Positions 15,535-25,250 of a DNA stretch of 64,000 nucleotides are shown in pieces. Each line of letters opens with the position of its first letter. The first letter of the stretch is position 1. Under the pieces are notes generated by a model that saw only the letters and a list, made by a program, of their open reading frames with translations, made no database searches and was not told the DNA's origin. The stretch spans positions 1 to 64,000 of the forward strand of contig NZ_BKAG01000002.1 in NCBI RefSeq assembly GCF_007992435.1, read 5' to 3'. A program made the translations under genes and the position numbers. The DNA comes from Prosthecobacter gellanilyticus (GTDB lineage: Bacteria; Verrucomicrobiota; Verrucomicrobiia; Verrucomicrobiales; Verrucomicrobiaceae).

Positions 15535-18500
15535 TCACCGCGCCATTTTTAGATAGGCGATCAAATCTGCCAGGGCCTGGGGCGTCAGCGCCGCCTCCAG
15601 GCCTTCTGGCATGAGGGATGTGTTCGTGCTCTTCAGGCTCGTCACATCACTGCGCAGCACGGACCGTGTGATATTCCCTGCCATCTTCAAAGTTAGGCTG
15701 GCGCTTGTCTCCGTGGCCACCACACCATAGAGCTGCTCGCCGCTTTTCAGCGTGCAGTGATACGCCATGAACCCCGGCTCGATGATCGCGCTCGGATCCA
15801 GGATCGAGTTCATGAGCTTCTCCGCATCATGCTGCACCACGCTGCGCAGATCCGGCCCCAGCTCCATGCCCACGCCATCCAGCTTGTGGCAGCTCGCGCA
15901 TACCATCGCGAAGGTCGCCTTGCCCTTCTCCGCATCTCCCGTGAGCTTCAGCGCTGGCCTGAACCTCTCCACCGCCGCCGCGCGTGTCGCACTCGCGGAA
16001 TCCGCAAAGGTCGCCCCAGCCAGCTTCGCGATCTCCTTCTTCGGGTGCTTCACCAAACGAGCCCGCGTCGCCGCATCGCAGCTCTTCGCCTCAGCTCGCC
16101 CCAGCAGCACGGTGGTCCATTCATCATTCGAAAGCAGCGCCTCAATGATCTGGCCACGCATCGCCGGCGTCCGCTCATCAAAGCGCTCTAGCAAAAACTC
16201 CGGCGCACCCTTCGGCTGTAGCTTGGAGATGAGTTTCAGCACCTCAGCACTTCCCGTCTTCGCCCACAGTCCGCCCAGCATGCCTTTCACCATGCCACGA
16301 TGCTCCCGATCTGAAGCCAGCAGCATCAGATCATCCATCGTTGGCGAATCTGCTGAGGCCTGAACTGCTTGGACCGCCTTCGCTAAGATCGCTCCCATCT
16401 TCTTCAATCCCTGCTGTGCGTCGGGTGAGCGCATCTCCTTGGTGAACTGGGCCAGCGAAAGTTCATGCTCGTCAAGAACAGCCAAAAGCTCCTTCATGTC
16501 TCGCTGGTCCTGGGTTCGTGCGATCAACGCCGCCATGGCCTTCTCATTCTTTACCGTCAGTGCACAGCGGAATAGCATTGGTGCCGATCTCTTGTCAGCA
16601 CGTGTGCATGCTCGCTCCAAATGAGGCAGCACTGAACTCAAGGCTGCACCCACGATTTCACTACCCTGAGGATATTCTTCGAGAATCTCAGCCAGGACAT
16701 CACCAAGCCATTCGTCCTTCCAATGGCCCGCTGAAAGCGCCAGCTGCATGGAAACTCGGGGATCAGCAAGCTGCCGCCAGTCATGATGATAGAGCCCCAT
16801 GAGCGACTGCGGAGCATGATCAAACTTCTCATGCATCTGCAGCGCCTGCACACGCACCTCCGGGGCTGGATCTGACAACAGCTTGTCAAAGGGAACGAAG
16901 TCAGTTTTACCTCCGAGGAGAAAGGTCCATGCTGTTTGAGCTCTCACCTGTGGCAGAGGGTTTTGAAGCAGTTGAACCAGCTGCTTCGCTTCAAAACCGT
17001 CCCACAGCGCCATCATTTGCGCCCTGTCCCTGCACCACCCGTTCGCGCTTGCGAAAGTAGTGATGGGCTTCAGCCCGTCACCGTGCCGTAACGCCGGAGA
17101 CGTCGACTGCCCTGCCACCTTCTTCACCACCCGCCAGATCCTCCCCTTGTCATCCCCCTCGCGGTAGTGCGGCAATAGCTCATCCTTCCCATTCTGCGGC
17201 AGCCACTGCGGATGCTCGATCATGTAGCGATACATGTCCGCCACCCACAACGCCCCATCCGGCCCCGTCCGCACCATCACCGGCCGGCACCACCGATCCT
17301 CACTCGCCAGGAAATCCGTAGTCCGCGAGTCCCCTCGCGGCTCAGTGCTGGAGCCGAGGTTGACATCCACCCTCGCCTTAAAAGTCACCCCATCATCCTC
17401 CAGCACATGATGCTGCACCACATTGTGAAACGGCTCACACGTAAAAGCATGCGTCTTGCCATCATCAAACAACACGCGGTCGCGATACACCTCAATCCCG
17501 CACGCACTCGTGAACCTCCCCGCCTGGTCAAAGCTGTGAAACCGCTTCTCCAGGCCGCTCGCAGGATACACCGGCGGATTCCTCGGATAGAGCTGATGAA
17601 TCGGGTCCGGCGGAATCACATGCGGGTTCCGCCGCAGGTAGTGATCCTGCAGCACATAGTGCCACAGCGGAAAACTGTTCTGTACACCGAACCAGTGCCC
17701 CCAGTCATCACGCGCGCGACCAAACTGTGAAGGTCCGCTCTGCGGATCAAACTCACCCGTATCCGGCTTGAACCGGAAATCACGACTGCCGAGATCAATC
17801 TTCTCTCCAGTGAGCCTCGACTCGATCTGCGTGCCCTTGTTATACCCTCCGTTGTGCGCCCCCGCCGCGCAATACACCCACCCATCCATGCCCCAGCGCA
17901 GCCCGTTGACTCGCAACTGTTGGTTACCCGTGCTGAAGCCTGTTAGGAGCACCTTCTTCGTGCCATCTGGCGAGATGAAAAAGATGTCCGGCGCCGCCGT
18001 GACAATCACCCCGTCTCGCCACGTCAGAATCCCCGTCGGAAAACTCAGCTCCTGGGCGATCACCGTGCGCCTGTCATAGCGTCCATCCGTATCGCTGTCC
18101 TCCAGCATCACCACACGTCCGCCCGCCTTGCCATTCCCATCCATGCCTAGCGGATAGTCTGCCATCTCCACCACCCACAGCCGCCCCTTCTCATCCCAGT
18201 CAAACGCCACCGGATCCAGCACCACCGGCTCCGCCGCCACGAGCTCAATCTCATACCCCTCCCGCACATGCCACCTCTTCGCCGACTCCTCGGGCGACAG
18301 CGGCGCTGAGTGTGGTGCAGGCGTCCCGCCTGCGTTCTTTGAGTCAACGCCCCTCACTTCGCGGCTCTCCAACCCACTCACCTTCACATTCTCAAACATC
18401 CCGTCCAATGGCGCAAAGTCATCACAGCGCCGACCCAAGAAAACTTCCTTCGAGCCCAGCGCCGTGACCGGCAGTTCAGCATCAATCTCCACCTTGCCAT

Positions 18501-21090
18501 TCAGCGTCACTTTCACGCGCGAGCCAGCGCGCTCCATCTTCACCTCATTCCACGTCCCCGGTTGGATCGTGGTTAGGCCGAACAAGGTTTGATTCGCCGC
18601 GTTGCCGTTGTACACAAACAGTTTGCCTGGCCTGGAGTCCTTGTAGTTGCCACCAATGCCCAGGTGGTCCCCCGGCGCCTGAGAATCGCCCTTCGGCCCG
18701 CGTGAAACCAGATAAGCCGTGACCGCACGCGCATCATTGGCCTTCGTATTGCGGAAGCGCATCGCGACCGACCAGTTCTCATGCTGCTTCAGCAAGGAGT
18801 TCGTCTGCATCTCCACTCGCTTGGCCTTCTCCTTCCTCGCGACATCGCGACGGGCATTGTCCTCCGCCACTTTCGAAGTGTCCCACAGCTTCGCGATCAG
18901 CGAGGTCTCAACCGCACGATTCCAAACCGTGATCTCATCCAGCCGCCCCTCCAGTCCTTGGCCAAATAAGACCTCGTTTGTCGCCTTTCCTGCCTTGCTC
19001 ATGAGCACAGGCTTCTCACCACCATCGAGATGCACCCGCACATTCTCTCCATCGCGGATAAGCACCACGAAATGCCAGTCGTCCGCCAAAGTACTCATGG
19101 GCTTTAGCCCGTGATCACCAGTTTTGCTCGCTACATCTTCGTTATCGGAGCTGGCGGCACCAGCCGGGCTAAAGCCCTGGACTACTTTGCCTTCGGCCCC
19201 TGCAAGCTCCAGCTTCACCGTATGATCAGTAAACTGATGCGCCTTGAGAGCCACTCCGAGCCCATGGATCAGCTCTCCATCCCGCTCACTCGCCCCGCTC
19301 TCATGACCCAGCCAGAACCAGAGGGCGATGGAGGCGGCACTGGGCGCCTCTTTGGTGGGTGTCGCAGGTTGCTCGCCCCACTCTGCTTTGAGGTGGCCGC
19401 CTGCGGCTTGGATGCTCCTGTTGAAGCTCAGGCCTTTGGAAAATGGCGACAGTCTGAGTGCCGATTCCTCACCATAGCCGAGACCACTGCCGACTCCGGG
19501 CAGATACAGCGCATGGCCACCCACCCATTGCATCCCCACATTCCAGGTGTCAGACCTCAATGATTGGATGGGTGTTGTCGGTGAGCGCAGGAGTTCTCCA
19601 TCACTCTCACTGCAATCGTAGTGGGCCGAAGGCTTGGAGTCTGCGATTTCACGCCCATACACTCCCAGGTCGCTGCCCGCCTTGTTCCGGACAAATGTCT
19701 TGCCCAAAACCATGAGCTCATAGCCAAGTTGATGGTACATTTGAGTTTCCGCATTGACGTCAAGACCTGCCGTTCGTGCGGGCCAGGTGGTGTATCCGCC
19801 CAACTGATGCTGCTCGGGTGGCGGGATGTATCCTTCAGCCCCATTGGCCAGCTCAATGTTAAAGTGCATGGGGAAAGGAGATGCTTCCCGCAGCTTCAAC
19901 CCCGTGATGGCATACACCTCGTTAGGCAGCGTCGCGATGCTCAGGTCACCGATCCGGATGGCCTGCAGTTTCAGGCTCGTCTTCTGCCGCTCATGCAGAA
20001 TCAGCGCCTCTCGCGCATAGACTTCCTCCTTGTTCTTCGGCAAATCATTCTCGATCTTCGCAGCGATGGGTCGTGCCCATTGGAGACGCTTCTTATCTGG
20101 CACACGGTATTTCAGCTCCACCATCTTCTCCACCATGCCCAGCGGGGCGTGATCATGATGCTTCACCGTCGCCAGGGCCTTCATCGCACTGTCAGCCACC
20201 TCGGTGGCATAGGTGTCGAGCGCAGGGGACTTCTTCTCCGCACCATAGTCCATCCACATTAAATCTCCGCTGGTGCCCTGGCTCATGGCACAAACGAAAG
20301 GTCCGTTGCCATCACCCGCCTGTCCCATCTTGGCAGCGAGATGCCGGCAAAAGTGCCCATAGTAATCCGCCGAGACCGCGCCGCTGCCAAAGTAGTGCTG
20401 TGAGTAGTTCGCCAGCACCCCCAGCGGCTTCCCATCGATCGTCTGCAGCGAGATCACCGAGAACTGCGGATCCACCGGACCACTGGGCCCGATCACATCC
20501 TTGCTCAGGTATCCAGGATGCATGTTCGCACGCCCCGTGGGCTGGCCAAACGGATCCACCACCTCCCGCCCTTCGCGCCGGATCCACCGGCGGTTGTGTA
20601 TGTGCTCCCAGTCATCAAACGATCCCCACCCGATGCGTGCCGGTTGCAGCGCCTTGTCTGCCGCCACGATGGCCTCGGCAATTTTCGGCGTGAGAAACTT
20701 CGCATACTCCGTGTCCTTCCTCGTTCCCAGGCAGCTCATCGCGGCGGGTGCCGAGTGCGTATGCGTGGCACTGACCATCATGCGATCCACCGGAATACCG
20801 CACTGCTGTGAAGCCATCTCCTTCGCCTCATCAATCAGCGCCTGCTCCATCATGCAGGTGTCCACGATCGCAAAGGCGATCTTCATCTTGCCATCATCCA
20901 GCACAAAGCTGCGCACATGCAGCGCATCGACATTCCTTTCACCACGCCCTTCCAGAAAGCCGCCTGCAATGATGCGTGGAAAGGTCTTGGGCGAGACGTC
21001 GACCGCCGAGACACCCGCGCGGAACACAGGTTCAGCATGAGCAGGGATCACCAGGCATGCGAGGCCACACAGCAGGAGTCGGGAAAACAT
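15535..21090 (-). CDS. Giant secreted fusion: ceramidase-like, LamG, dehydrogenase, HEAT and cytochrome c domains
   Basis: 1851 residues from the ATG at 21090, which starts a signal peptide (MFSRLLLCGLACLVIPAHA). Residues about 20-500 resemble neutral/alkaline ceramidases, with the zinc-site motif ATHTHS at 108-113. Two LamG/concanavalin-like domains follow (about 530-720 and 740-900). Residues about 940-1360 match PVC-type membrane-bound dehydrogenase propellers. A HEAT-like stretch leads to a C-terminal haem domain with CASCH at 1731-1735. The usual PVC protein has only the last three parts. Repeat palindromes lie in frame at residues about 635-667, 919-925 and 1337-1343. It probably acts in the periplasm on a lipid or sugar conjugate and passes electrons to the haem (inference). 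Confidence 0.85.
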   Translation of the reverse strand: MFSRLLLCGLACLVIPAHAEPVFRAGVSAVDVSPKTFPRIIAGGFLEGRGERNVDALHVRSFVLDDGKMKIAFAIVDTCMMEQALIDEAKEMASQQCGIPVDRMMVSATHTHSAPAAMSCLGTRKDTEYAKFLTPKIAEAIVAADKALQPARIGWGSFDDWEHIHNRRWIRREGREVVDPFGQPTGRANMHPGYLSKDVIGPSGPVDPQFSVISLQTIDGKPLGVLANYSQHYFGSGAVSADYYGHFCRHLAAKMGQAGDGNGPFVCAMSQGTSGDLMWMDYGAEKKSPALDTYATEVADSAMKALATVKHHDHAPLGMVEKMVELKYRVPDKKRLQWARPIAAKIENDLPKNKEEVYAREALILHERQKTSLKLQAIRIGDLSIATLPNEVYAITGLKLREASPFPMHFNIELANGAEGYIPPPEQHQLGGYTTWPARTAGLDVNAETQMYHQLGYELMVLGKTFVRNKAGSDLGVYGREIADSKPSAHYDCSESDGELLRSPTTPIQSLRSDTWNVGMQWVGGHALYLPGVGSGLGYGEESALRLSPFSKGLSFNRSIQAAGGHLKAEWGEQPATPTKEAPSAASIALWFWLGHESGASERDGELIHGLGVALKAHQFTDHTVKLELAGAEGKVVQGFSPAGAASSDNEDVASKTGDHGLKPMSTLADDWHFVVLIRDGENVRVHLDGGEKPVLMSKAGKATNEVLFGQGLEGRLDEITVWNRAVETSLIAKLWDTSKVAEDNARRDVARKEKAKRVEMQTNSLLKQHENWSVAMRFRNTKANDARAVTAYLVSRGPKGDSQAPGDHLGIGGNYKDSRPGKLFVYNGNAANQTLFGLTTIQPGTWNEVKMERAGSRVKVTLNGKVEIDAELPVTALGSKEVFLGRRCDDFAPLDGMFENVKVSGLESREVRGVDSKNAGGTPAPHSAPLSPEESAKRWHVREGYEIELVAAEPVVLDPVAFDWDEKGRLWVVEMADYPLGMDGNGKAGGRVVMLEDSDTDGRYDRRTVIAQELSFPTGILTWRDGVIVTAAPDIFFISPDGTKKVLLTGFSTGNQQLRVNGLRWGMDGWVYCAAGAHNGGYNKGTQIESRLTGEKIDLGSRDFRFKPDTGEFDPQSGPSQFGRARDDWGHWFGVQNSFPLWHYVLQDHYLRRNPHVIPPDPIHQLYPRNPPVYPASGLEKRFHSFDQAGRFTSACGIEVYRDRVLFDDGKTHAFTCEPFHNVVQHHVLEDDGVTFKARVDVNLGSSTEPRGDSRTTDFLASEDRWCRPVMVRTGPDGALWVADMYRYMIEHPQWLPQNGKDELLPHYREGDDKGRIWRVVKKVAGQSTSPALRHGDGLKPITTFASANGWCRDRAQMMALWDGFEAKQLVQLLQNPLPQVRAQTAWTFLLGGKTDFVPFDKLLSDPAPEVRVQALQMHEKFDHAPQSLMGLYHHDWRQLADPRVSMQLALSAGHWKDEWLGDVLAEILEEYPQGSEIVGAALSSVLPHLERACTRADKRSAPMLFRCALTVKNEKAMAALIARTQDQRDMKELLAVLDEHELSLAQFTKEMRSPDAQQGLKKMGAILAKAVQAVQASADSPTMDDLMLLASDREHRGMVKGMLGGLWAKTGSAEVLKLISKLQPKGAPEFLLERFDERTPAMRGQIIEALLSNDEWTTVLLGRAEAKSCDAATRARLVKHPKKEIAKLAGATFADSASATRAAAVERFRPALKLTGDAEKGKATFAMVCASCHKLDGVGMELGPDLRSVVQHDAEKLMNSILDPSAIIEPGFMAYHCTLKSGEQLYGVVATETSASLTLKMAGNITRSVLRSDVTSLKSTNTSLMPEGLEAALTPQALADLIAYLKMAR
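17061..17080. repeat. In-frame GGGCTTCAGCCC palindrome inside the giant gene
   Basis: TGATGGGCT-TC-AGCCCGTCA is an inverted repeat with one G:T-type mismatch. It encodes part of GDGLKPIT between the dehydrogenase and HEAT regions. The core matches the palindrome at 19097-19112. Confidence 0.65.
18317..18333. repeat. In-frame GCAGGCG-TCC-CGCCTGC palindrome
   Basis: A perfect 7-bp inverted repeat with a 3-nt loop. It encodes NAGGTPA in the linker between the second LamG domain and the dehydrogenase propeller, a place where extra residues would be tolerated. Confidence 0.65.
19091..19190. repeat. Compound palindromic element inside the giant gene
   Basis: Two palindromes face each other about 50 bases apart: ATGGGCT-TT-AGCCCGT at 19097-19112 and GGGCT-AA-AGCCC at 19165-19177. 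Between them is GTGATCAC and unremarkable sequence. The whole encodes roughly 33 residues (about 635-667) in the first LamG domain, just before DDWHF. The arrangement copies the element at 2602-2760. Confidence 0.65.
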
Positions 21091-21125
21091 GATCAGACTG
21101 CGACGGCCCACAGCCGGCCAGTCTT

Positions 21126-22373
21126 TCAGCCCATGCTTCCCAGCACCGCCTCAGCCGCTTTGCGTCCGCTGATCAGCGCGCCGTTGATGGACACATCCTC
21201 CACATAGTCTCCGCAGCGGTACAAGCCCGGCTCCAGCACGGTGGAAAGAGCGCTGTCACCCAGCACCAGTTGCCGGCTCTCCGGCTGCGCATTGCGGATC
21301 TGGTAGGTGCGGAGGTGCTTCCACTGCCGTGCACCAGGGCCAAACCAGCGCGTCATCTGCTCTCTCACCACATCTTCCAGCTCGTTGCTGGAGGGCGCAC
21401 CCACGATGCTCGTGCTGATCAGGTGCTGTCCCTTCGGCGCCAGCTTCGGTGAGGCATTGGTCAGCACGCAGGCATTGTTCACCGGCCCGCGATTGTCTCC
21501 ATCCAGATACAGAATGGACTCGCTCGGCAGTGCCTGATCCGTGCTGAAGTAGAGGCAGGTCGTGCTGCGGCCGGGCTTCGGCTTTTCCACTCCCGTGTCA
21601 GGCAGCAGCCGATGCGCCACATCCTCGCTCACCGCGAGCACGATGTGATCCGCGCGGATGATCTCGCCCGTCTCCAGGGTGATCTCATTCTTCCTCACTG
21701 AAGTGACCGGCGTGTTCAGTTTCAGCGAACCTGGAGGCAGCGCCACCGCCAGTTGATCCGGGATCGCCTGAATGCCATGCGCCGGAATGGTTGCACCACC
21801 GTTGCGAAACATCGCATAGAGGAAGAAAAACATCCGCGCCGAGGTGCGCAGGTCCTTTTCCAGAAACACTCCGCCAAAGAACGGACGGAAGAAACGGTCG
21901 AGCATCGCCTCGGTAAAACCAAAATCACGCAGATAGTCCTCGGTCTCCATTTCGGGCAGACGGCGCTCGATGCCCATCGTGCCTGCGGCTTCCTTCCACA
22001 GCATCAGCGTGTGCCACTTGTCCCGCCAGGGGATGAAGGTATCCCGCAGATTCATCAGCGCATCCAGCGGATGATGAAAGGGATCCGCCAGACGATGCAG
22101 GCTGTTCTTGAAATACACGTTCGCACCCCGGTAGAGTGGCTTCAGATGCAGGCCTTCATAGTCGAGCACACGTCGTGCTTCTGGGTAGGCCGGCAGCAGC
22201 ACCTGGAAGCCCCGGTCCAGGGTAAATCCATCCACTTTATCAGACCTCACCCGGCCTCCCACCCCGTCCGCCGCCTCGTAAATTGTGAAGGGCCGCCCTG
22301 CCTTTGCTAGCGCACGCGCACAGGCCAGCCCGGAAAGTCCGGCTCCGACGATGGCGATGGTGGGGGAGGGCAT
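21126..22373 (-). CDS. FAD-dependent amine oxidase/phytoene desaturase-like oxidoreductase
   Basis: 415 residues from the ATG at 22373, which starts directly with the dinucleotide-binding strand (MPSPTIAIVGAGLSGLACARAL...E). GRVRSDKVDGFTLDRGFQVL is the second FAD motif, and YRCGDYVEDVSINGALISGRKAAEAVLG is the C-terminal FAD motif of flavin amine oxidases. A longer reading frame upstream lacks any family match. Substrate unknown; members oxidise amines, carotenoid precursors or protoporphyrinogen-like compounds. Divergent from clpB. Confidence 0.88.
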   Translation of the reverse strand: MPSPTIAIVGAGLSGLACARALAKAGRPFTIYEAADGVGGRVRSDKVDGFTLDRGFQVLLPAYPEARRVLDYEGLHLKPLYRGANVYFKNSLHRLADPFHHPLDALMNLRDTFIPWRDKWHTLMLWKEAAGTMGIERRLPEMETEDYLRDFGFTEAMLDRFFRPFFGGVFLEKDLRTSARMFFFLYAMFRNGGATIPAHGIQAIPDQLAVALPPGSLKLNTPVTSVRKNEITLETGEIIRADHIVLAVSEDVAHRLLPDTGVEKPKPGRSTTCLYFSTDQALPSESILYLDGDNRGPVNNACVLTNASPKLAPKGQHLISTSIVGAPSSNELEDVVREQMTRWFGPGARQWKHLRTYQIRNAQPESRQLVLGDSALSTVLEPGLYRCGDYVEDVSINGALISGRKAAEAVLGSMG

Positions 22374-22537
22374 AAGGTGGGGTTCGTGGTCTAACCCCGT
22401 CCATGTAGGCGAAGCCTGCACTATGCCAAGGAGTGTTTTTTGAGCCTCTTCGTCACATTTGGCCGTCACATGAGCGCCAAAGTAGGGGTTTTGCACGTAT
22501 CCCAGCCAGACACGCAATGCTCGTGGAACCCTTGCCA

Positions 22538-22568
22538 ATCAAGGCGTGGCGCTCTGACACGCCTTGAT
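22538..22568. promoter_or_regulatory. Perfect 11-bp inverted repeat upstream of clpB (candidate heat-shock operator)
   Basis: ATCAAGGCGTG and CACGCCTTGAT are separated by exactly 9 nt and end 47 bases before the clpB ATG. Both flanking genes are transcribed away from it, so it is not a terminator. The 9-nt spacer equals that of CIRCE (HrcA operator), but the arm sequence differs from both CIRCE and the HspR HAIR site. A repressor-binding role is inferred. Confidence 0.65.
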
Positions 22569-22615
22569 GGCATGCTGATAGCGTAGCATTGGGAAACCAC
22601 TTTTCTCACCCAACC

Positions 22616-25201
22616 ATGAGTCCCGAAAAATTCACCGTTAAGCTCCAGGAAGCCTTCAATGCCTCCCAGTCCGTGGCCACCCGCCATGGTCACCAGGAGC
22701 TCAGGCCCGCCCATCTGCTCCTCGCCTTGCTCGAGCAGGATGGCGGCATCACGACCCCGCTTTTTGAAAAAGCCGCCGTCAATCCGGCCGCTGCCAAAGG
22801 CCTGAAAAGCGCCGTCGAGTCCCTCCTCGCCAAGCAACCCAAGGTCAGCGGCGGCTCCGGCGGCCTCTACCTCTCCAATGAGTTCCGCGAGCTCATGACC
22901 AAGGCCGAGGACGAGCAGAAAAACCTCAAGGACGACTACCTCAGCGTCGAGCACATCCTCCTGGCCCTCTTCAAGACGAAGACCGAGCTTTCTGAGTCCC
23001 TCAAGCAAGCCGGGCTGAACTACGACACCGTCTCCAAAGCACTCTCCAACGTCCGTGGCTCGCAGCGCGTGGTCGATCAAGACCCCGAAGGCAAATACCA
23101 GACCCTGGAGAAGTACGGCACCGATCTCACCGCACGCGCCAAAGCGGGCAAGATCGACCCCGTCATCGGCCGCGATGAAGAGATCCGCCGCGTGATGCAG
23201 GTGCTCAGCCGCCGAACCAAAAACAATCCTGTGCTCATCGGTGAGCCCGGCGTCGGCAAGACCGCCATCGCGGAAGGTCTGGCTCGGCGAATCGTCGCCG
23301 GAGACGTTCCGGATTCCTTGAAGAACAAGCGCCTCATCAGCATGGACCTCGGCGGCATGATGGCCGGTGCCAAGTTCCGTGGCGAGTTCGAGGAGCGCCT
23401 GAAAGCCTTCCTCAAAGAAGTCACGTCCAGCGATGGCGAAATCATCCTCTTCATTGATGAACTGCACACCATCGTCGGTGCCGGCAAGGCCGAAGGCGCC
23501 ATGGATGCGGGGAATCTGCTCAAGCCTCAGCTCGCCCGTGGTGAGCTGCGCTGCATCGGCGCCACCACGCTGGATGAGTATCGCAAGCATATCGAAAAAG
23601 ACCCCGCGTTGGAGCGTCGCTTCCAGCCCGTGAAGGTCGGCGAGCCCAGTGTGGAGGACACCATCGCCATCCTGCGCGGCCTGAAGGAGCGCTATGAGGT
23701 TCACCACGGCGTGCGCATTCAGGATGGCGCCATCATCGCCGCCGCCACGCTTTCCAATCGCTACATCACGGATCGCTTCCTGCCGGACAAGGCCATCGAC
23801 CTCGTCGATGAAGCCGCCAGCCGTATCAAGATCGAGCTCGACTCCATGCCCACGGAGATCGACGTCATCGAGCGGGAGATCATGCAGGACGAGATGGAGC
23901 GCCAGGTCCTGAAAAAGGAAAAGGACGCCGCCAGCAAGGCCCGCCTCGAAAAGCTCGAGAAAGACATCGCTGATCTCAAAGAGAAATCCTCCGCGCTGAA
24001 AGCCCAGTGGATGAAGGAGAAGGAGTCTGTGGATGCCGGTCGCAAAGTCAAAGAAGAGATCGACCGCCTCCGCACCGAGCTGGAGCAGGCCCAGCGCCGT
24101 GGTGACTTCGGTCGCGCCGGAGAGATCCAGTACGGTCTCATCCCCGATCTCGAGAAGCAACTCAGCACTGCTTCAACCGAGAACCATGAACCGAGAACCG
24201 CGAACACCCTCTTGCGAGAAGAAGTGACCGAGGAAGACATCGCCAAAGTCGTCGCCAACTGGACCGGCATCCCCGTTTCACGCTTGCAGGAAGGCGAGCG
24301 TTCGAAGCTGGTGAAAATGGAGGAGCGCCTCAGCGCCCGCGTCATCGGCCAGAAGGATGCCATCATCGCCGTCAGCAATGCCGTGCGCCGTGCCCGTGCA
24401 GGCATCCAGGATGAGAACCGCCCCATCGGCAGCTTCCTCTTCCTCGGCCCCACCGGCGTTGGCAAGACCGAGCTCTGCAAAGCCCTCGCCGAGTTCCTCT
24501 TTGATGACGAGAACGCCATGACCCGCATCGACATGAGCGAGTACATGGAGAAGCACAGCGTCAGCCGCCTCATCGGCGCGCCTCCCGGCTATGTCGGCTA
24601 TGACGAAGGTGGCCAGCTCACCGAAGCCGTGCGCCGCCGCCCCTACAGCGTCGTGCTCTTTGACGAGGTCGAGAAAGCCCACCCCGACGTCTTCAACACC
24701 CTGCTGCAGGTCCTCGACGATGGCCGCATCACCGATGGCCAGGGCCGCACTGTCGACTTCAAAAACACGGTCATCATCATGACCAGCAACATCGGCAGCC
24801 AGCACATCCAGGACGTGGCGAATGCCGAGCAGCGCGAGGCCCTCGTCCGCGAAAGCCTGAAGCAGTTCTTCCGCCCCGAGTTCCTAAATCGAATTGATGA
24901 GATCGTCACCTTCGATCGCCTCGATGCCTCGCAGCTCGATAAGATCGTGAAGATCCAGCTCCAACGCGTCGTCACCCGCCTCGCCAAGCAAAACATCCAC
25001 CTCACTGTCACCGACGACACCACCCGCTACCTCGCCGATGCCGGTTATGATCCCGTCTTCGGCGCCCGCCCCCTCAAACGTGCCATCCAAAAGCACCTCC
25101 TTGATCCGCTCTCCTTAGCCGTCCTCGAAGGCGGCTTCAAAGACGGAGACCACATCACCGCCGTGATGAAGTCCGGGAAGCCCGTGTTTGAGAAGACGTG
25201 A
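22616..25201 (+). CDS. clpB: ATP-dependent chaperone ClpB
   Basis: 861 residues from the ATG at 22616 ([14 protein letters not shown], the standard N-terminus); the frame opens nine codons earlier. Domains: Clp N-domain (1-145), first AAA+ with GEPGVGKT at 209-216, coiled-coil M-domain (about 400-515), second AAA+ with GPTGVGKT and the GYVGYDEGG pore loop, and the D2-small domain. It rescues aggregated proteins with DnaK. A 7-nt tandem repeat encodes [11 protein letters not shown] (about 520-531) in the linker between the M-domain and the [15 protein letters not shown] segment of the second AAA+ module. Probably controlled through the inverted repeat at 22538-22568. Confidence 0.97.
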   Translation: MSPEKFTVKLQEAFNASQSVATRHGHQELRPAHLLLALLEQDGGITTPLFEKAAVNPAAAKGLKSAVESLLAKQPKVSGGSGGLYLSNEFRELMTKAEDEQKNLKDDYLSVEHILLALFKTKTELSESLKQAGLNYDTVSKALSNVRGSQRVVDQDPEGKYQTLEKYGTDLTARAKAGKIDPVIGRDEEIRRVMQVLSRRTKNNPVLIGEPGVGKTAIAEGLARRIVAGDVPDSLKNKRLISMDLGGMMAGAKFRGEFEERLKAFLKEVTSSDGEIILFIDELHTIVGAGKAEGAMDAGNLLKPQLARGELRCIGATTLDEYRKHIEKDPALERRFQPVKVGEPSVEDTIAILRGLKERYEVHHGVRIQDGAIIAAATLSNRYITDRFLPDKAIDLVDEAASRIKIELDSMPTEIDVIEREIMQDEMERQVLKKEKDAASKARLEKLEKDIADLKEKSSALKAQWMKEKESVDAGRKVKEEIDRLRTELEQAQRRGDFGRAGEIQYGLIPDLEKQLSTASTENHEPRTANTLLREEVTEEDIAKVVANWTGIPVSRLQEGERSKLVKMEERLSARVIGQKDAIIAVSNAVRRARAGIQDENRPIGSFLFLGPTGVGKTELCKALAEFLFDDENAMTRIDMSEYMEKHSVSRLIGAPPGYVGYDEGGQLTEAVRRRPYSVVLFDEVEKAHPDVFNTLLQVLDDGRITDGQGRTVDFKNTVIIMTSNIGSQHIQDVANAEQREALVRESLKQFFRPEFLNRIDEIVTFDRLDASQLDKIVKIQLQRVVTRLAKQNIHLTVTDDTTRYLADAGYDPVFGARPLKRAIQKHLLDPLSLAVLEGGFKDGDHITAVMKSGKPVFEKT
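24175..24206. repeat. In-frame 7-nt repeat inside clpB
   Basis: AACCGAG, AACCATG, AACCGAG, AACCGCG and AAC run head to tail with an exact 7-nt period. The word is the same as in the non-coding array at 14313-14351. It lies in frame in a variable linker of ClpB and does not break the protein. Confidence 0.8.
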
Positions 25202-25250
25202 AGCTCATCACAAACCTTGTGCTCCGCCTAGCCTCAGTTTACTGTTCCGC

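Noticed and set aside
22466-24160. 564-codon open frame antisense to clpB
   Set aside because: It mirrors the ClpB coding frame. The translation is low in complexity, Leu/Gly/Asp/Glu-rich with no family pattern, as expected from antisense reading of GC-rich DNA.
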